From: Ureibacillus thermophilus | Lineage (GTDB): Bacteria; Bacillota; Bacilli; Bacillales_A; Planococcaceae | DNA length: 10,189 nucleotides | Assembly: GCF_042657185.1 (NCBI RefSeq) | Contig: NZ_JBHSNN010000086.1 | Direction: 5' to 3' (one strand) | Shown here: one piece after another, positions 1 to 6,260 of the stretch | How positions within the stretch are numbered: position 1 is the first letter of the stretch | Layout of the letters: each line of letters opens with the position of its first letter | The notes under the pieces: model-generated | Databases searched by the model: none | What the model saw: only the letters and a program-made list of their open reading frames with translations | Told to the model about the DNA's origin: nothing | Program-made: the position numbers and the translations under genes

Positions 1-3
1 TTT

Positions 4-62
4 GCACATTATTTCCGAATCCGCCTGAAATAATTTGAAAAAGGGATTCTGAAATAATGTGC
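4..62. repeat. Imperfect 20-bp inverted repeat with 19-bp spacer
   Basis: The arms at 4-23 and 43-62 are reverse complements at 18 of 20 positions; the outer 12 bases (GCACATTATTTC) match perfectly. A shorter direct copy, CTGAAATAAT, occurs at 25-34 and 49-58. There is no T-run, so this is not a typical intrinsic terminator. The clean outer ends and the broken coding frame immediately to the right suggest either a tiny MITE-like element or two abutting ends of an insertion sequence. The window starts only 3 bases before the left arm, so the element may extend further left. Confidence 0.6.
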
Positions 63-65
63 TAA

Positions 66-209
66 TTTACAGTTAATGTCCCGCAAAAGCTACTGCCCAT
101 CCCGGATGACCTGACATTCGTCGTCGAAAGCAATTCGATTTACCGTTCGCAACACTTTTTTGCCCAGTACGTCCACTCAAGCAACCGCGTCGAACATAAA
201 GGACATTAG
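66..209 (+). pseudogene. 3' remnant of an unidentified gene
   Basis: An open frame without a start codon runs from 66 to the TAG at 207-209 (47 codons). It reads like real protein, with segments such as PDDLTFVVESNSIYR and SQHFFAQYVHSSNRVEHKGH. The stretch is visibly richer in G+C than the genes around it. The frame is blocked by TAA at 63-65, right at the edge of the inverted repeat, so the 5' part appears to have been lost there. Its stop codon overlaps the Shine-Dalgarno sequence of the next gene, the spacing expected of two genes once in one operon. I do not recognise the family, and chance openness cannot be excluded for so short a frame. Confidence 0.35.
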
Positions 210-221
210 GAGGGAATAACC

Positions 222-1190
222 ATGAAAATTGATCTCGGGTATATAGGAGCAATAGCTGCTCGAAATAGTGCCAAAATGCCATCCATACATGAAACCAAAA
301 ATCCATTAGCCGGAAAGCAAGTGGAAATCATCAGAAATGGACAAGCCTATAAACTCACCATTTCGGATGAAATCAAACAGGTTCAAGACATGATGGCCAT
401 GACGGTAGAAGAGTTTTTTCAAAAAGATATTAATGTACAAAACGCAGACCCTTCCGATATTTTTTCGTATCGGCCACAGGATCAATGGCTAGTGTTTAGT
501 CAATATTTACATGAATCCAAATACTTTGATTCTCTAAACGACGAAGAATTGAAGAAAATAGAATCCATCTTACAACACATAACGGATGGAATGGATAGTT
601 TAGCGAAATATACAGGGATTAACCTTTTTGGAATTAAGAAACAACAGCCGAACTCTTATGAAGTCCATCTTGAATTGGCTTCTTCAACAGCTGCACTTCA
701 ACACTTCAGCGATACGTTTTTAAGCGGTGATGTAAAAACCGGATTCGATCAACTGATCCAAGATTATGTTCGTCACAATACGAAAAAAGCAATGAATTAT
801 AAATCTGTAGAGGAAATATTTATAGCAACACGAGCCAAAATCAGACCATTGAATGCTCCGCTGACATACCAACAAAGCCGCGAGCTGTCCATGACGAATA
901 AACTTGGAAAAACTGTTTATACAGATGAAGAAATCGAATCGAGCATCCAAAATTATCAAGAAATGTTCAAGAGCATTCAAAATGAAGAAGATTTGTCCGC
1001 GGTGCTAGTTAAAGCGAAAGAACAACTGCTTTCGTTTGTCACGAAAGGGATCTCACCAAAGGATATAGATTACCAATTGGCAAGAGATTTTGTTGCAGAG
1101 CGTGCCGATGACACAATTAAACGAATCGAGAATTATTGGAAAATGATATGGCAAGGAAAACAATTGTTAAATAATGATGTTCAGAGATAA
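222..1190 (+). CDS. Hypothetical protein, 322 aa, function not recognised
   Basis: This intact gene starts with ATG at 222, preceded by AGGAGGG at 208-214 with 7 bases of spacing, which fixes the start. It ends with TAA at 1188-1190 inside a terminator hairpin. The product is a soluble, charged, probably mostly helical protein. I see no signal peptide, membrane segment, Cys/His cluster or nucleotide-binding motif. The N-terminus (MKIDLGYIGAIAARNSAK) is polar and the C-terminal third is rich in Glu, Lys and Gln, with helix-like periodicity. It resembles the uncharacterised DUF-type proteins often seen in Bacillaceae, but I cannot name the family. The leftward neighbour is a broken gene and the rightward one is an IS-disrupted gene, so the original operon context is lost. 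Confidence that it is a real gene is high; its function is unknown. Confidence 0.85.
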   Translation: MKIDLGYIGAIAARNSAKMPSIHETKNPLAGKQVEIIRNGQAYKLTISDEIKQVQDMMAMTVEEFFQKDINVQNADPSDIFSYRPQDQWLVFSQYLHESKYFDSLNDEELKKIESILQHITDGMDSLAKYTGINLFGIKKQQPNSYEVHLELASSTAALQHFSDTFLSGDVKTGFDQLIQDYVRHNTKKAMNYKSVEEIFIATRAKIRPLNAPLTYQQSRELSMTNKLGKTVYTDEEIESSIQNYQEMFKSIQNEEDLSAVLVKAKEQLLSFVTKGISPKDIDYQLARDFVAERADDTIKRIENYWKMIWQGKQLLNNDVQR

Positions 1191-1214
1191 CCAATGCCGG
1201 CTATCTCTTTTTTT
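1183..1214 (+). terminator. Intrinsic terminator of the 322-aa gene
   Basis: AGAGATA (1183-1189) pairs with TATCTCT (1202-1208) and is followed by an unbroken T-run to 1214. The 12-base loop contains the palindrome GCCGGC (1196-1201). The stem overlaps the last codons and the stop codon of the 222-1190 gene, a compact arrangement common in Bacillaceae. Confidence 0.7.
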
Positions 1215-1310
1215 ATAAAAATCTCTTATCATATTAAGATTTTCAAAGTACCATATTTAAGACTTTAACCAAACATGCAATCTTTAAAACGACAACAGGA
1301 GTGAGAGTAT

Positions 1311-1415
1311 ATGGGATTATCTTCATGTTTTGATAGACGTTATCATAAAAAACTCGAAAAAGTCGCCAAAAAGGTAATGGCGTTAGAAGAAAGTCAAGTC
1401 CAAATTATTGTGTAA
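1311..1415 (+). pseudogene. 5' remnant of a gene broken by an IS256 fragment (weakly SecA-like)
   Basis: ATG at 1311 is preceded by AGGAGTGAG (1297-1305), a good Shine-Dalgarno match, and the frame reads 34 codons to TAA at 1413-1415. The stop lies where sequence of the IS256-type transposase begins, so the natural gene was probably longer. The peptide contains KKLEKVAKKVMALEES, which weakly recalls the N-terminal helix of SecA-type ATPases (the pattern LEKIA-x-KV-x-ALE); this is only a resemblance over about 20 residues. The open frame ending at 2208 on the far side of the IS fragment could be the other end of the same gene or of a second gene. No promoter was confidently seen upstream. Confidence 0.5.
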
Positions 1416-2075
1416 ATTCGTTCGATCGCATTCATCGTGTAAATCACACTTCGAATACTGCTTGGATATTTCATAAAGGTGAGGAGGACATCCAACTCAT
1501 TGGCCCAAGACTGAACTTCTTTTGGATATTTGCCGGGCCATTTCGACTGAAACTGTTGAAACATTTGTAACGCCCATTCCTTATTTGGTGCGCGATAAAT
1601 CAGCTTGAAATCTTCTGCTGCTTCGAATTGATCTTTTTTTCGAACACGATGTAAGGTATTACGTACTTTGTGAACTATACAGCGTTGCACATCAGCTTTC
1701 GGATAAAACGTCCGAAAGGCTTCCTCCAGCCCCGGTAGTCCATCAAATACGCCCAGAAGCATTTCCTTGACGCCTCTTTGGTAAAGGTGTTGCAGAAATT
1801 CCTGCCATCCATAGGCGCTTTCCTGTCCTCCCACAAAGAAATCAAGAATTTCGCGATATCCTTCTTCATTCACTCCTAACACCACATAAATGACTTCTTT
1901 CTCCACGGTATCGCGGCGAAGTTTCACATACAAGCCGTCCAAATATAAGACCGAATAACGCTTGAGCAGAGGGCGATTATGCCATTTCTCGATGTCTTCC
2001 TTCACAACATCGGTCATACGGCTGATCGTTGCAGGAGAATAGGCATTGCCTAAAATTCGTTCAATAAACTTGCCA
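1416..2075 (-). mobile_element. Internal fragment of an IS256-family transposase gene (both ends missing)
   Basis: The minus strand encodes a transposase core reading from about 2075 down to about 1419. It has the first catalytic Asp in YLDGLYVKL, the second in VFDGLPGLEEAF, the typical QRCIVHKVRN block and the catalytic Glu in the TMNAIER signature. These mark the IS256/MULE-like DDE family. The frame also reads upstream of the ATG at 2015-2017 (GKFIERILGNAYSPATISR), so that ATG is internal and not a true start. Full-length relatives are about 390-410 residues; here the N-terminal ~150 and the region after NAIER are absent. After NAIER the frame runs into host sequence and stops at about 1394. 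No terminal inverted repeats or target duplications are visible. The piece is therefore a dead remnant, not a mobile IS. Confidence 0.85.
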
Positions 2076-2076
2076 A

Positions 2077-2208
2077 TTAGAGCAATTTTATAAAAATTTT
2101 AATGCCTATACTTATAACTTCACTCTACGAGTCAATAATAAAAGTAAATCATCTGATAAAGATGACAAACTTACCGTGGAAGTAGGTGAAGTAGATGAAA
2201 AAAGGTAA
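2077..2208 (+). pseudogene. 3' remnant of a gene, overlapping the downstream endonuclease gene
   Basis: A frame open from the IS256-fragment boundary (about 2077) to TAA at 2206-2208 gives 43 codons of plausible protein tail, rich in Lys and Asp and ending VEVGEVDEKR. It has no start of its own. Its last codons overlap the start of the next gene (ATG at 2195) by 14 bases, which is typical of translationally coupled operon genes, so both were probably transcribed together before the IS damage. Whether it belongs to the same gene as the 34-codon remnant at 1311-1415 cannot be decided from the sequence. Family not recognised. Confidence 0.45.
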
Positions 2209-3394
2209 AAAAACTAATCGTCAATTTCTTGAAGAACTTTTTCATGTTTGGGGCAATGAGTTTGAACCCCTTGAGGAATATAAGGGGTATGATCAGCCAA
2301 TAAAGGTTCGACATAAACAATGCGGAAAAATTCTTGATAAAACCCCAAAAAACTTAATCACTTTAAAACTTGGATGTAGAATATGTAAAAATAAAGAGAA
2401 TGGGAAAAAGAGAAGAAAGAACCATGATTGGTTTGTTAATGAGGTAAAGAAACTTGTTGGTAATGAATATCAAGTAAGGAGCGAATATACAAAAAGTAAA
2501 GACCCTATAAAAATGTATCATACAGTTTGTAACGAAGAATTTACTACTACTCCTGATGCATTTCTTGGTTCGAGAAATAGCAACAGAAAAAAAGGAAACA
2601 GATATCCAAAATGTTCAGGAAAATGGAAACGTGATACAGAAAACTTTAAGCAGGAAGTTTATAAAATGTATGGAGATGAATTTGAAGTAATTGGGGAATA
2701 TAAGGGCCGGCATAAAAAAATTAAGATATTACATAAAGTCTGCAATAATTATTTATCCCCTCGGCCTCGCCACTTTTTAGACGGAAACTCATATTGCCAG
2801 CATTGCAGTAAAAAAGAAAAAAAAGATACGGAACATTTCAAAGAACAAGTATATGAATTAGTTGGAGCCGAATATATCGTACTTGGTGAATATGTCGATG
2901 CCAAAACACCTATTCCGATATACCACAAAAAATGTAAGACAGTGAACCCTGTAACTCCGGATAATTTCTTACGCGGAAGACGCTGCGGTCTATGTACTGA
3001 TATCCATAACTCAAAGGGATATAGAGCCATCTTTAACTTATTATTTGAAAATCAACTGCCATTCGATACACAATATATGGATGATAATTGCAGAAATATT
3101 AAGCCACTCCGCTTTGATTTTGCATTGTATAACAATTGGAGACTGGATAAAATTATCGCCTTCATTGAGTTTGATGGAGAACAGCATGACAAACCATCTG
3201 ATTTTTTCGGGGGAGAAAAAGGATTTAAAGAAAGGAAAATAAATGACCAAATTAAAAATGACTTTGCGAAACAGAAAGGAATCCCCCTCATTCGGATAAA
3301 GTATAAGGACTTAAATAATATTGAATCGGTCTTACAAGAAGAATTGAAAAAAATTAATATATACATTGATATCAATAAAACAAACGTTATCTAA
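2195..3394 (+). CDS. Zinc-finger-repeat protein with Vsr/EDxHD-like endonuclease domain
   Basis: The 399-residue protein starts at ATG 2195, with AGGTGA at 2183-2188 as ribosome binding site. Residues 5-270 form four similar units of about 65 residues, each with a predicted helix, an EEYKG/GEY-type strand and a treble-clef Cys/His set: H40-C43-C61-C64, H109-C112-(Y137)-C140, H180-C183-C201-C204 and H244-C247-C264-C267. Residues 272-385 form a nuclease-like domain with the core RFDFAL (D308) and IEFDGEQHD (E325, D327, H331, D332), then FFGGEKGF and a long helix. This layout is known from phage and mobile-element endonucleases related to Vsr and the EDxHD homing enzymes. Probable role: site-specific DNA cleavage, with the fingers reading DNA. 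Two oddities are that repeat 2 lacks one zinc ligand and that the usual SKGE motif before the nuclease core reads SKGY (Y275). It could be a homing or phage-derived nuclease, or a defence nuclease; activity is uncertain. Confidence 0.8.
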   Translation: MKKGKKTNRQFLEELFHVWGNEFEPLEEYKGYDQPIKVRHKQCGKILDKTPKNLITLKLGCRICKNKENGKKRRKNHDWFVNEVKKLVGNEYQVRSEYTKSKDPIKMYHTVCNEEFTTTPDAFLGSRNSNRKKGNRYPKCSGKWKRDTENFKQEVYKMYGDEFEVIGEYKGRHKKIKILHKVCNNYLSPRPRHFLDGNSYCQHCSKKEKKDTEHFKEQVYELVGAEYIVLGEYVDAKTPIPIYHKKCKTVNPVTPDNFLRGRRCGLCTDIHNSKGYRAIFNLLFENQLPFDTQYMDDNCRNIKPLRFDFALYNNWRLDKIIAFIEFDGEQHDKPSDFFGGEKGFKERKINDQIKNDFAKQKGIPLIRIKYKDLNNIESVLQEELKKINIYIDINKTNVI

Positions 3395-3414
3395 AAGGAA
3401 ATAACTGTTCCTTT
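3394..3414. terminator. Weak hairpin just after the endonuclease gene
   Basis: AAAGGAA (3394-3400) pairs perfectly with TTCCTTT (3408-3414) around a 7-base loop, starting at the last base of the stop codon. There is no uninterrupted T-run on the plus strand, so termination would be weak. Confidence 0.35.
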
Positions 3415-3615
3415 CATTATTCGTGGTATCCCTGTAATTCCCATTTTCAATGCATTTGCAAATCTGTGTGGTTTTAGGAAAGAAAAAAATGCATTTATTG
3501 ATTTAATGATTTTAAAAGCCAGTTCTTCATTGACTGTCTTTTATCCAATTAAGCTACCCAACAGGCAGCAATCAACATTTTAACTCAACTAAATACAAAA
3601 GTAATAAAAAGATTC
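3415..3615. other. Non-coding or degraded stretch, nothing assignable
   Basis: Both strands are open over about 50 codons between roughly 3395 and 3560, but neither frame has a start with a ribosome binding site or a recognisable motif. The remainder is AT-rich. I see no RNA gene, promoter or repeat that I could support. Confidence 0.3.
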
Positions 3616-3706
3616 TCACACATATAAAGTGAAGTATGCCATTTTATATAATTTAACCAGCTTCTCACATTCCCCGTCCAAGTGTTTGATTTCAAACTAC
3701 GTCCAT
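3616..3706 (-). pseudogene. Small SD-led reading frame with an apparent frameshift
   Basis: On the minus strand a consensus AGGAGG (complement of 3715-3720) lies 8 bases before an ATG at 3704-3706, but that frame stops after four codons (MDVV). One frame over, the sequence reads protein-like from just after codon 3 to TGA at 3616-3618 and contains FEIKHLDGECEKLVKLYKM. A single-base change in the fourth codon would join the two. A terminator hairpin lies directly upstream, an order of terminator, SD and start like that at the left end of IS200/IS605-type elements, but I see no TnpA HUH motif. Probably a degenerate small gene or the start of a lost one. Confidence 0.3.
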
Positions 3707-3720
3707 ATACTTATTCCTCC

Positions 3721-3765
3721 TAAAAAAGCTGTTCCTTGGAGAATTTTCTCTCCAAGGAATGGCTT
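3721..3765 (-). terminator. Strong minus-strand intrinsic terminator
   Basis: Arms 3726-3742 and 3749-3765 form a 17-bp stem (the inner 11 bp perfect, two G-T pairs further out) with a 6-base loop. Read on the minus strand, the stem is followed by six T (complement of 3722-3727). It lies about 400 bp beyond the end of the nuclease gene at 4173 and could end transcripts of that operon. It also sits directly before the SD-led frame at 3706, so it could instead shield that frame from read-through. Confidence 0.65.
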
Positions 3766-3867
3766 CGATAATATAAGCATATGAATTATGCGCTAAACTC
3801 GAACATGCAGGTTATGGTCATGATCCTGTTTCCTACTACCGCCAATGATGAAAGGAGTATTCAATGC

Positions 3868-3987
3868 CTACGAAATTTTAAAAAGTGTCTCCACTCTAGG
3901 ACTTGTAAGTCCTGCTTCAATTCTTCCAATCGTGGATTTTGGAACTCCACTACGGTCTGTGTGTTTTTGGCAAAGAGAAAATGGCTC
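3868..3987 (-). pseudogene. Fossil XRE-family helix-turn-helix regulator or antitoxin
   Basis: The minus-strand frame between the in-frame stops at 3988-3990 (TAA) and 3868-3870 (TAG) encodes 39 residues. They include RSGVPKSTIGRIEAGLTSPR and then VETLFKIS, a very close match to the HTH_3 pattern LAKKSGVPxSTISRIExGxxSPxxETLxKIAKAL. The first helix is missing or out of frame, and the TAG falls exactly where KISKAL would continue. There is no start codon. It is a remnant of a transcriptional regulator or a HigA-type antitoxin; the partner toxin, if any, was not found. It lies downstream of the ATPase-nuclease pair on the same strand. Confidence 0.6.
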
Positions 3988-4167
3988 TTACGTTCTTTTC
4001 GTGGAAAATCGAGGTAATTGAGAATACAAATAAAAATACTTATTTGCACATCCATTTTCTCAATAAACCTCTTCCGATCACCAAGATTGAGTCAGAGCCA
4101 CTTTTATTTTGCAATAAACATCTGTGAGCATTCATGCCATTCACCTTAGCAAAACTCTTTGCATTTT

Positions 4168-4188
4168 AGAAATCAGAAAGTGATTTCT
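4168..4188 (-). terminator. Hairpin overlapping the nuclease stop codon
   Basis: AGAAATCA (4168-4175) and TGATTTCT (4181-4188) form a perfect 8-bp stem with a 5-base loop that includes the stop codon of the 279-aa gene. Read on the minus strand, the stem is followed by AAAATGC, not a T-run. It may therefore protect the mRNA 3' end or be accidental. Confidence 0.3.
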
Positions 4189-5012
4189 CGAATAATAATT
4201 GTTTCAAGTTCTTTATCAAAACCTTGTTTTTCTCTTCGAAAAGCCTTCTCAAAAGCATCAGGGTTTTTTATTAATTTCACTTTATCAAATATAAACAGGA
4301 AAAGATGATCGGCTTCATAATGAAATGAATCTGAGCCTAACTCTTCCCTTAATTTACGCTCAGTCATGTTTTCCCTTGTACATTTCACCTCTATTACAAT
4401 TCCATATTCATCGAGTACTATATCATATCTGACGGAAGCATAACCAGCATCATCTACAACCTCTAATCTAGCATCTGGAAATATTGGTCTGATTAGCGAA
4501 TATAGTATCCGCTGAACATCGTACTCATTTCCGATTTTAATCTTATCTAAATCTTCCTTTTTGATCGTACCATTACCATGAACTTCATCTTGATACATCG
4601 CCTCAATGTGTTTATGAAAATTCTTTAAAATCTTTCGGATAATTGTTACAGCTATTGTTTTGTCTATATGATCCTCAGCACTTTTCTCTGGTAAGTATTT
4701 ACCGGACTCAACGTCAGATTTTAATTTACTCAAAATATCTCTACTTTTTTGAAGAGCTTCTCCGACTTTACTAATAGTGTCCGCTCTCGAGAATTTATTT
4801 GGAACCACTTTCGTTTCAATCAGAAAATCTTTACTTATCGATGGTTCAGAAAAATTTTCACTCAACGTTCTCTTTACATCGTTCCTCCAAGCGTTAAAAG
4901 AGTCATAAACATCTTGCTTTTGCTCATAGAGGCTTATAAGTTTTTCGAGATCATCTATTCTTTCATTTATTTCTTTTATAACTATATCCGGCTCTTTTCG
5001 AATCATCGACAT
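4173..5012 (-). CDS. PD-(D/E)XK nuclease, DpnII/MboI-like, putative defence effector
   Basis: The 279-residue protein starts at ATG 5012, preceded on the minus strand by AAGGGGGA, which fixes the start. The N-terminal 8-35 looks like a short coiled coil. Residues 37-60 contain a W-x-x-D-V-x-x-x-L motif, as in helical domains that precede such nucleases. Residues 161-260 form the nuclease: GNEYDVQRIL (E163 on the first helix), a run ending in RYDIVL (D197) and GIVIEVKCTR (E208, K210), followed by helices. The D...ExK layout together with NEYDVQ is characteristic of the DpnII/MboI-type REase superfamily widely seen in bacterial conflict systems. It is probably a DNA-cleaving effector requiring metal ions. 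It lies 18 bases after the ATPase gene on the same strand, so the two are almost certainly co-expressed. No methyltransferase is nearby, which argues against a classical restriction-modification pair. All catalytic residues expected for the fold are present. Confidence 0.8.
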   Translation of the reverse strand: MSMIRKEPDIVIKEINERIDDLEKLISLYEQKQDVYDSFNAWRNDVKRTLSENFSEPSISKDFLIETKVVPNKFSRADTISKVGEALQKSRDILSKLKSDVESGKYLPEKSAEDHIDKTIAVTIIRKILKNFHKHIEAMYQDEVHGNGTIKKEDLDKIKIGNEYDVQRILYSLIRPIFPDARLEVVDDAGYASVRYDIVLDEYGIVIEVKCTRENMTERKLREELGSDSFHYEADHLFLFIFDKVKLIKNPDAFEKAFRREKQGFDKELETIIIREITF

Positions 5013-5030
5013 ATAAATCCCCCTTCACGA

Positions 5031-6236
5031 TCAATAAGTACCCCATCTTAAAAAGAACAGGAACAGGGGATCTAGAATGAATATTTGATTATCTTTCCAT
5101 TCAAAGACTTGATAAATAGGCTCACTAGAAAACATGATATCATGCAATTTTTGAAGAGAATCTCTAATCTTGTTCTTCTCGATTTTTTCCTTTGAATTAA
5201 TTACTAGCAGCTGATCGATTCTCTCTTTCATTTCGTCCACTGACAGGCTAACAACAGGTGGATTTTGAGCAATTGCTTTTAATAAAATATGATAAATATC
5301 CGCTTTTTCTCCATTTTTTAATTGATATTTTTTTCTTTCTTGCCCCCTTGTGGATGGACCGGCCATTAACTTTTTAACCACTTCTTGATACGGTAAGTTA
5401 ATAGTAGTGAACCGATAACTTTCTTCCAATTTTTTTTCGTCATTTATTTCCTTTATACTTTCATCTTCATCAATATTTAAAATAAGCGACAAATTCAAAC
5501 AAATTGACTGCATTAACTGTGGAGATGTAAGGCTTTCTAAAGCCATTTTTGAAGCCAATTCATCACTTATTTTGATGCCAAGCTGCTCAAAACCAGTAAT
5601 CGCAATTTCCTTTAACTCATCTTCTTGCCATGGTTCGATATTAATTAAATTTAATCTGCCGCTCAAATCTGGATTTTTCCTAATGGCGTCATCCGCTCTA
5701 TGAGGTAGTGATATAACCACAGCTTTAAATTCTCTTCTAATGGCATCTTTTAATTGATAAGCGATATCTAACTGCACCTCTTCAGGAGCATAATGGAAAT
5801 CATCTAGAACTAACACAAGGTTATTTTCTTTAAAAAATTCAATCACTTTATCCTTGTTTGATCCATACTTTTCTCGAGTAGAAATTGATTTATCTTCTGG
5901 ATTATTATCAGTGCCTTTTAGCACAGTCGTTTCTGAGTATTCTCCTTCAAGAGGCAAACCGACTTTATTTGCAACAACTTCCCAAAAATCTTTTGCATTT
6001 TTAAAATCACTACCTGTTAAAGAAACCATATTTTGCGGTTCGATCACTTTCTCACATAAGACAGTCTTCCCTGTTTTAGATGGACCAATAATGGACGTTA
6101 AATATCCCGGTGTATTAAGAGCTTGCTTCAAACGTGTTTCATACGTAAAACCGAAACCCGAAGACTTTCTAGAAACGTATGTGTATTTCGGAAATGATCC
6201 CGGTTTGAACACTTCATTAGAACGAAGCTTTCTCAA
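5031..6236 (-). CDS. STAND/AAA-like P-loop ATPase, putative sensor of a two-gene defence system
   Basis: The 401-residue protein has Walker A GPSKTGKT (51-58), Walker B LVLVLDDFH (140-148), a sensor-1-like strand VVISLPHR (173-180) and a conserved Arg in LSGRL (194). A helical segment with SPQLMQSICLNL (238-249) resembles the lid of STAND and archaeal-type ATPases. The C-terminal part looks like a winged helix (311-375) ending ILDPLFLFFLRW (387-398), similar to the DPxxxFxxR tail of Arch_ATPase/DUF234 proteins. The N-terminal element VFKPGSFPKYTYV (9-21) precedes the P-loop in this type. The start is TTG at 6236: AGGAGG (complement of 6245-6250) sits 8 bases away, whereas the ATG at 6239-6241 lies only 3 bases from the SD and stops after two codons. 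I infer a nucleotide-dependent switch controlling the adjacent nuclease. Other AAA roles, such as transposition targeting, are less likely because no partner transposase accompanies it. Confidence 0.8.
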   Translation of the reverse strand: MRKLRSNEVFKPGSFPKYTYVSRKSSGFGFTYETRLKQALNTPGYLTSIIGPSKTGKTVLCEKVIEPQNMVSLTGSDFKNAKDFWEVVANKVGLPLEGEYSETTVLKGTDNNPEDKSISTREKYGSNKDKVIEFFKENNLVLVLDDFHYAPEEVQLDIAYQLKDAIRREFKAVVISLPHRADDAIRKNPDLSGRLNLINIEPWQEDELKEIAITGFEQLGIKISDELASKMALESLTSPQLMQSICLNLSLILNIDEDESIKEINDEKKLEESYRFTTINLPYQEVVKKLMAGPSTRGQERKKYQLKNGEKADIYHILLKAIAQNPPVVSLSVDEMKERIDQLLVINSKEKIEKNKIRDSLQKLHDIMFSSEPIYQVFEWKDNQIFILDPLFLFFLRWGTY

Positions 6237-6260
6237 ACCATATCCCTCCTTTTCACACCT

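Noticed and set aside
73..306. Minus-strand ORF of 77 codons
   Set aside because: It overlaps the start and SD of the 322-aa gene on the other strand and has an unnatural composition rich in Trp, Phe and His.
1209..1310. Promoter before the 34-codon remnant
   Set aside because: A/T-rich hexamers are present, but no -35/-10 pair with acceptable spacing stands out, and the imperfect AAAATCT/AGATTTT repeat is too weak to call.
3395..3560. Open frames on both strands after the endonuclease gene
   Set aside because: About 50 codons each without start, SD or known motif; openness on both strands is expected by chance in such short AT-rich sequence.
3781..4127. Plus-strand ORFs at 3781-4017 and 3939-4127
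   Set aside because: They lie opposite the fossil helix-turn-helix, have no ribosome binding site and read as low-complexity residues; the minus-strand HTH match is far more convincing.
4173..6236. Tn7-like TnsA/TnsC pair
   Set aside because: A nuclease plus ATPase recalls TnsA and TnsC, but there is no TnsB-type transposase or Tn7-like ends, and the nuclease motifs (NEYDVQ, IEVKCTR) fit the DpnII/MboI type better.
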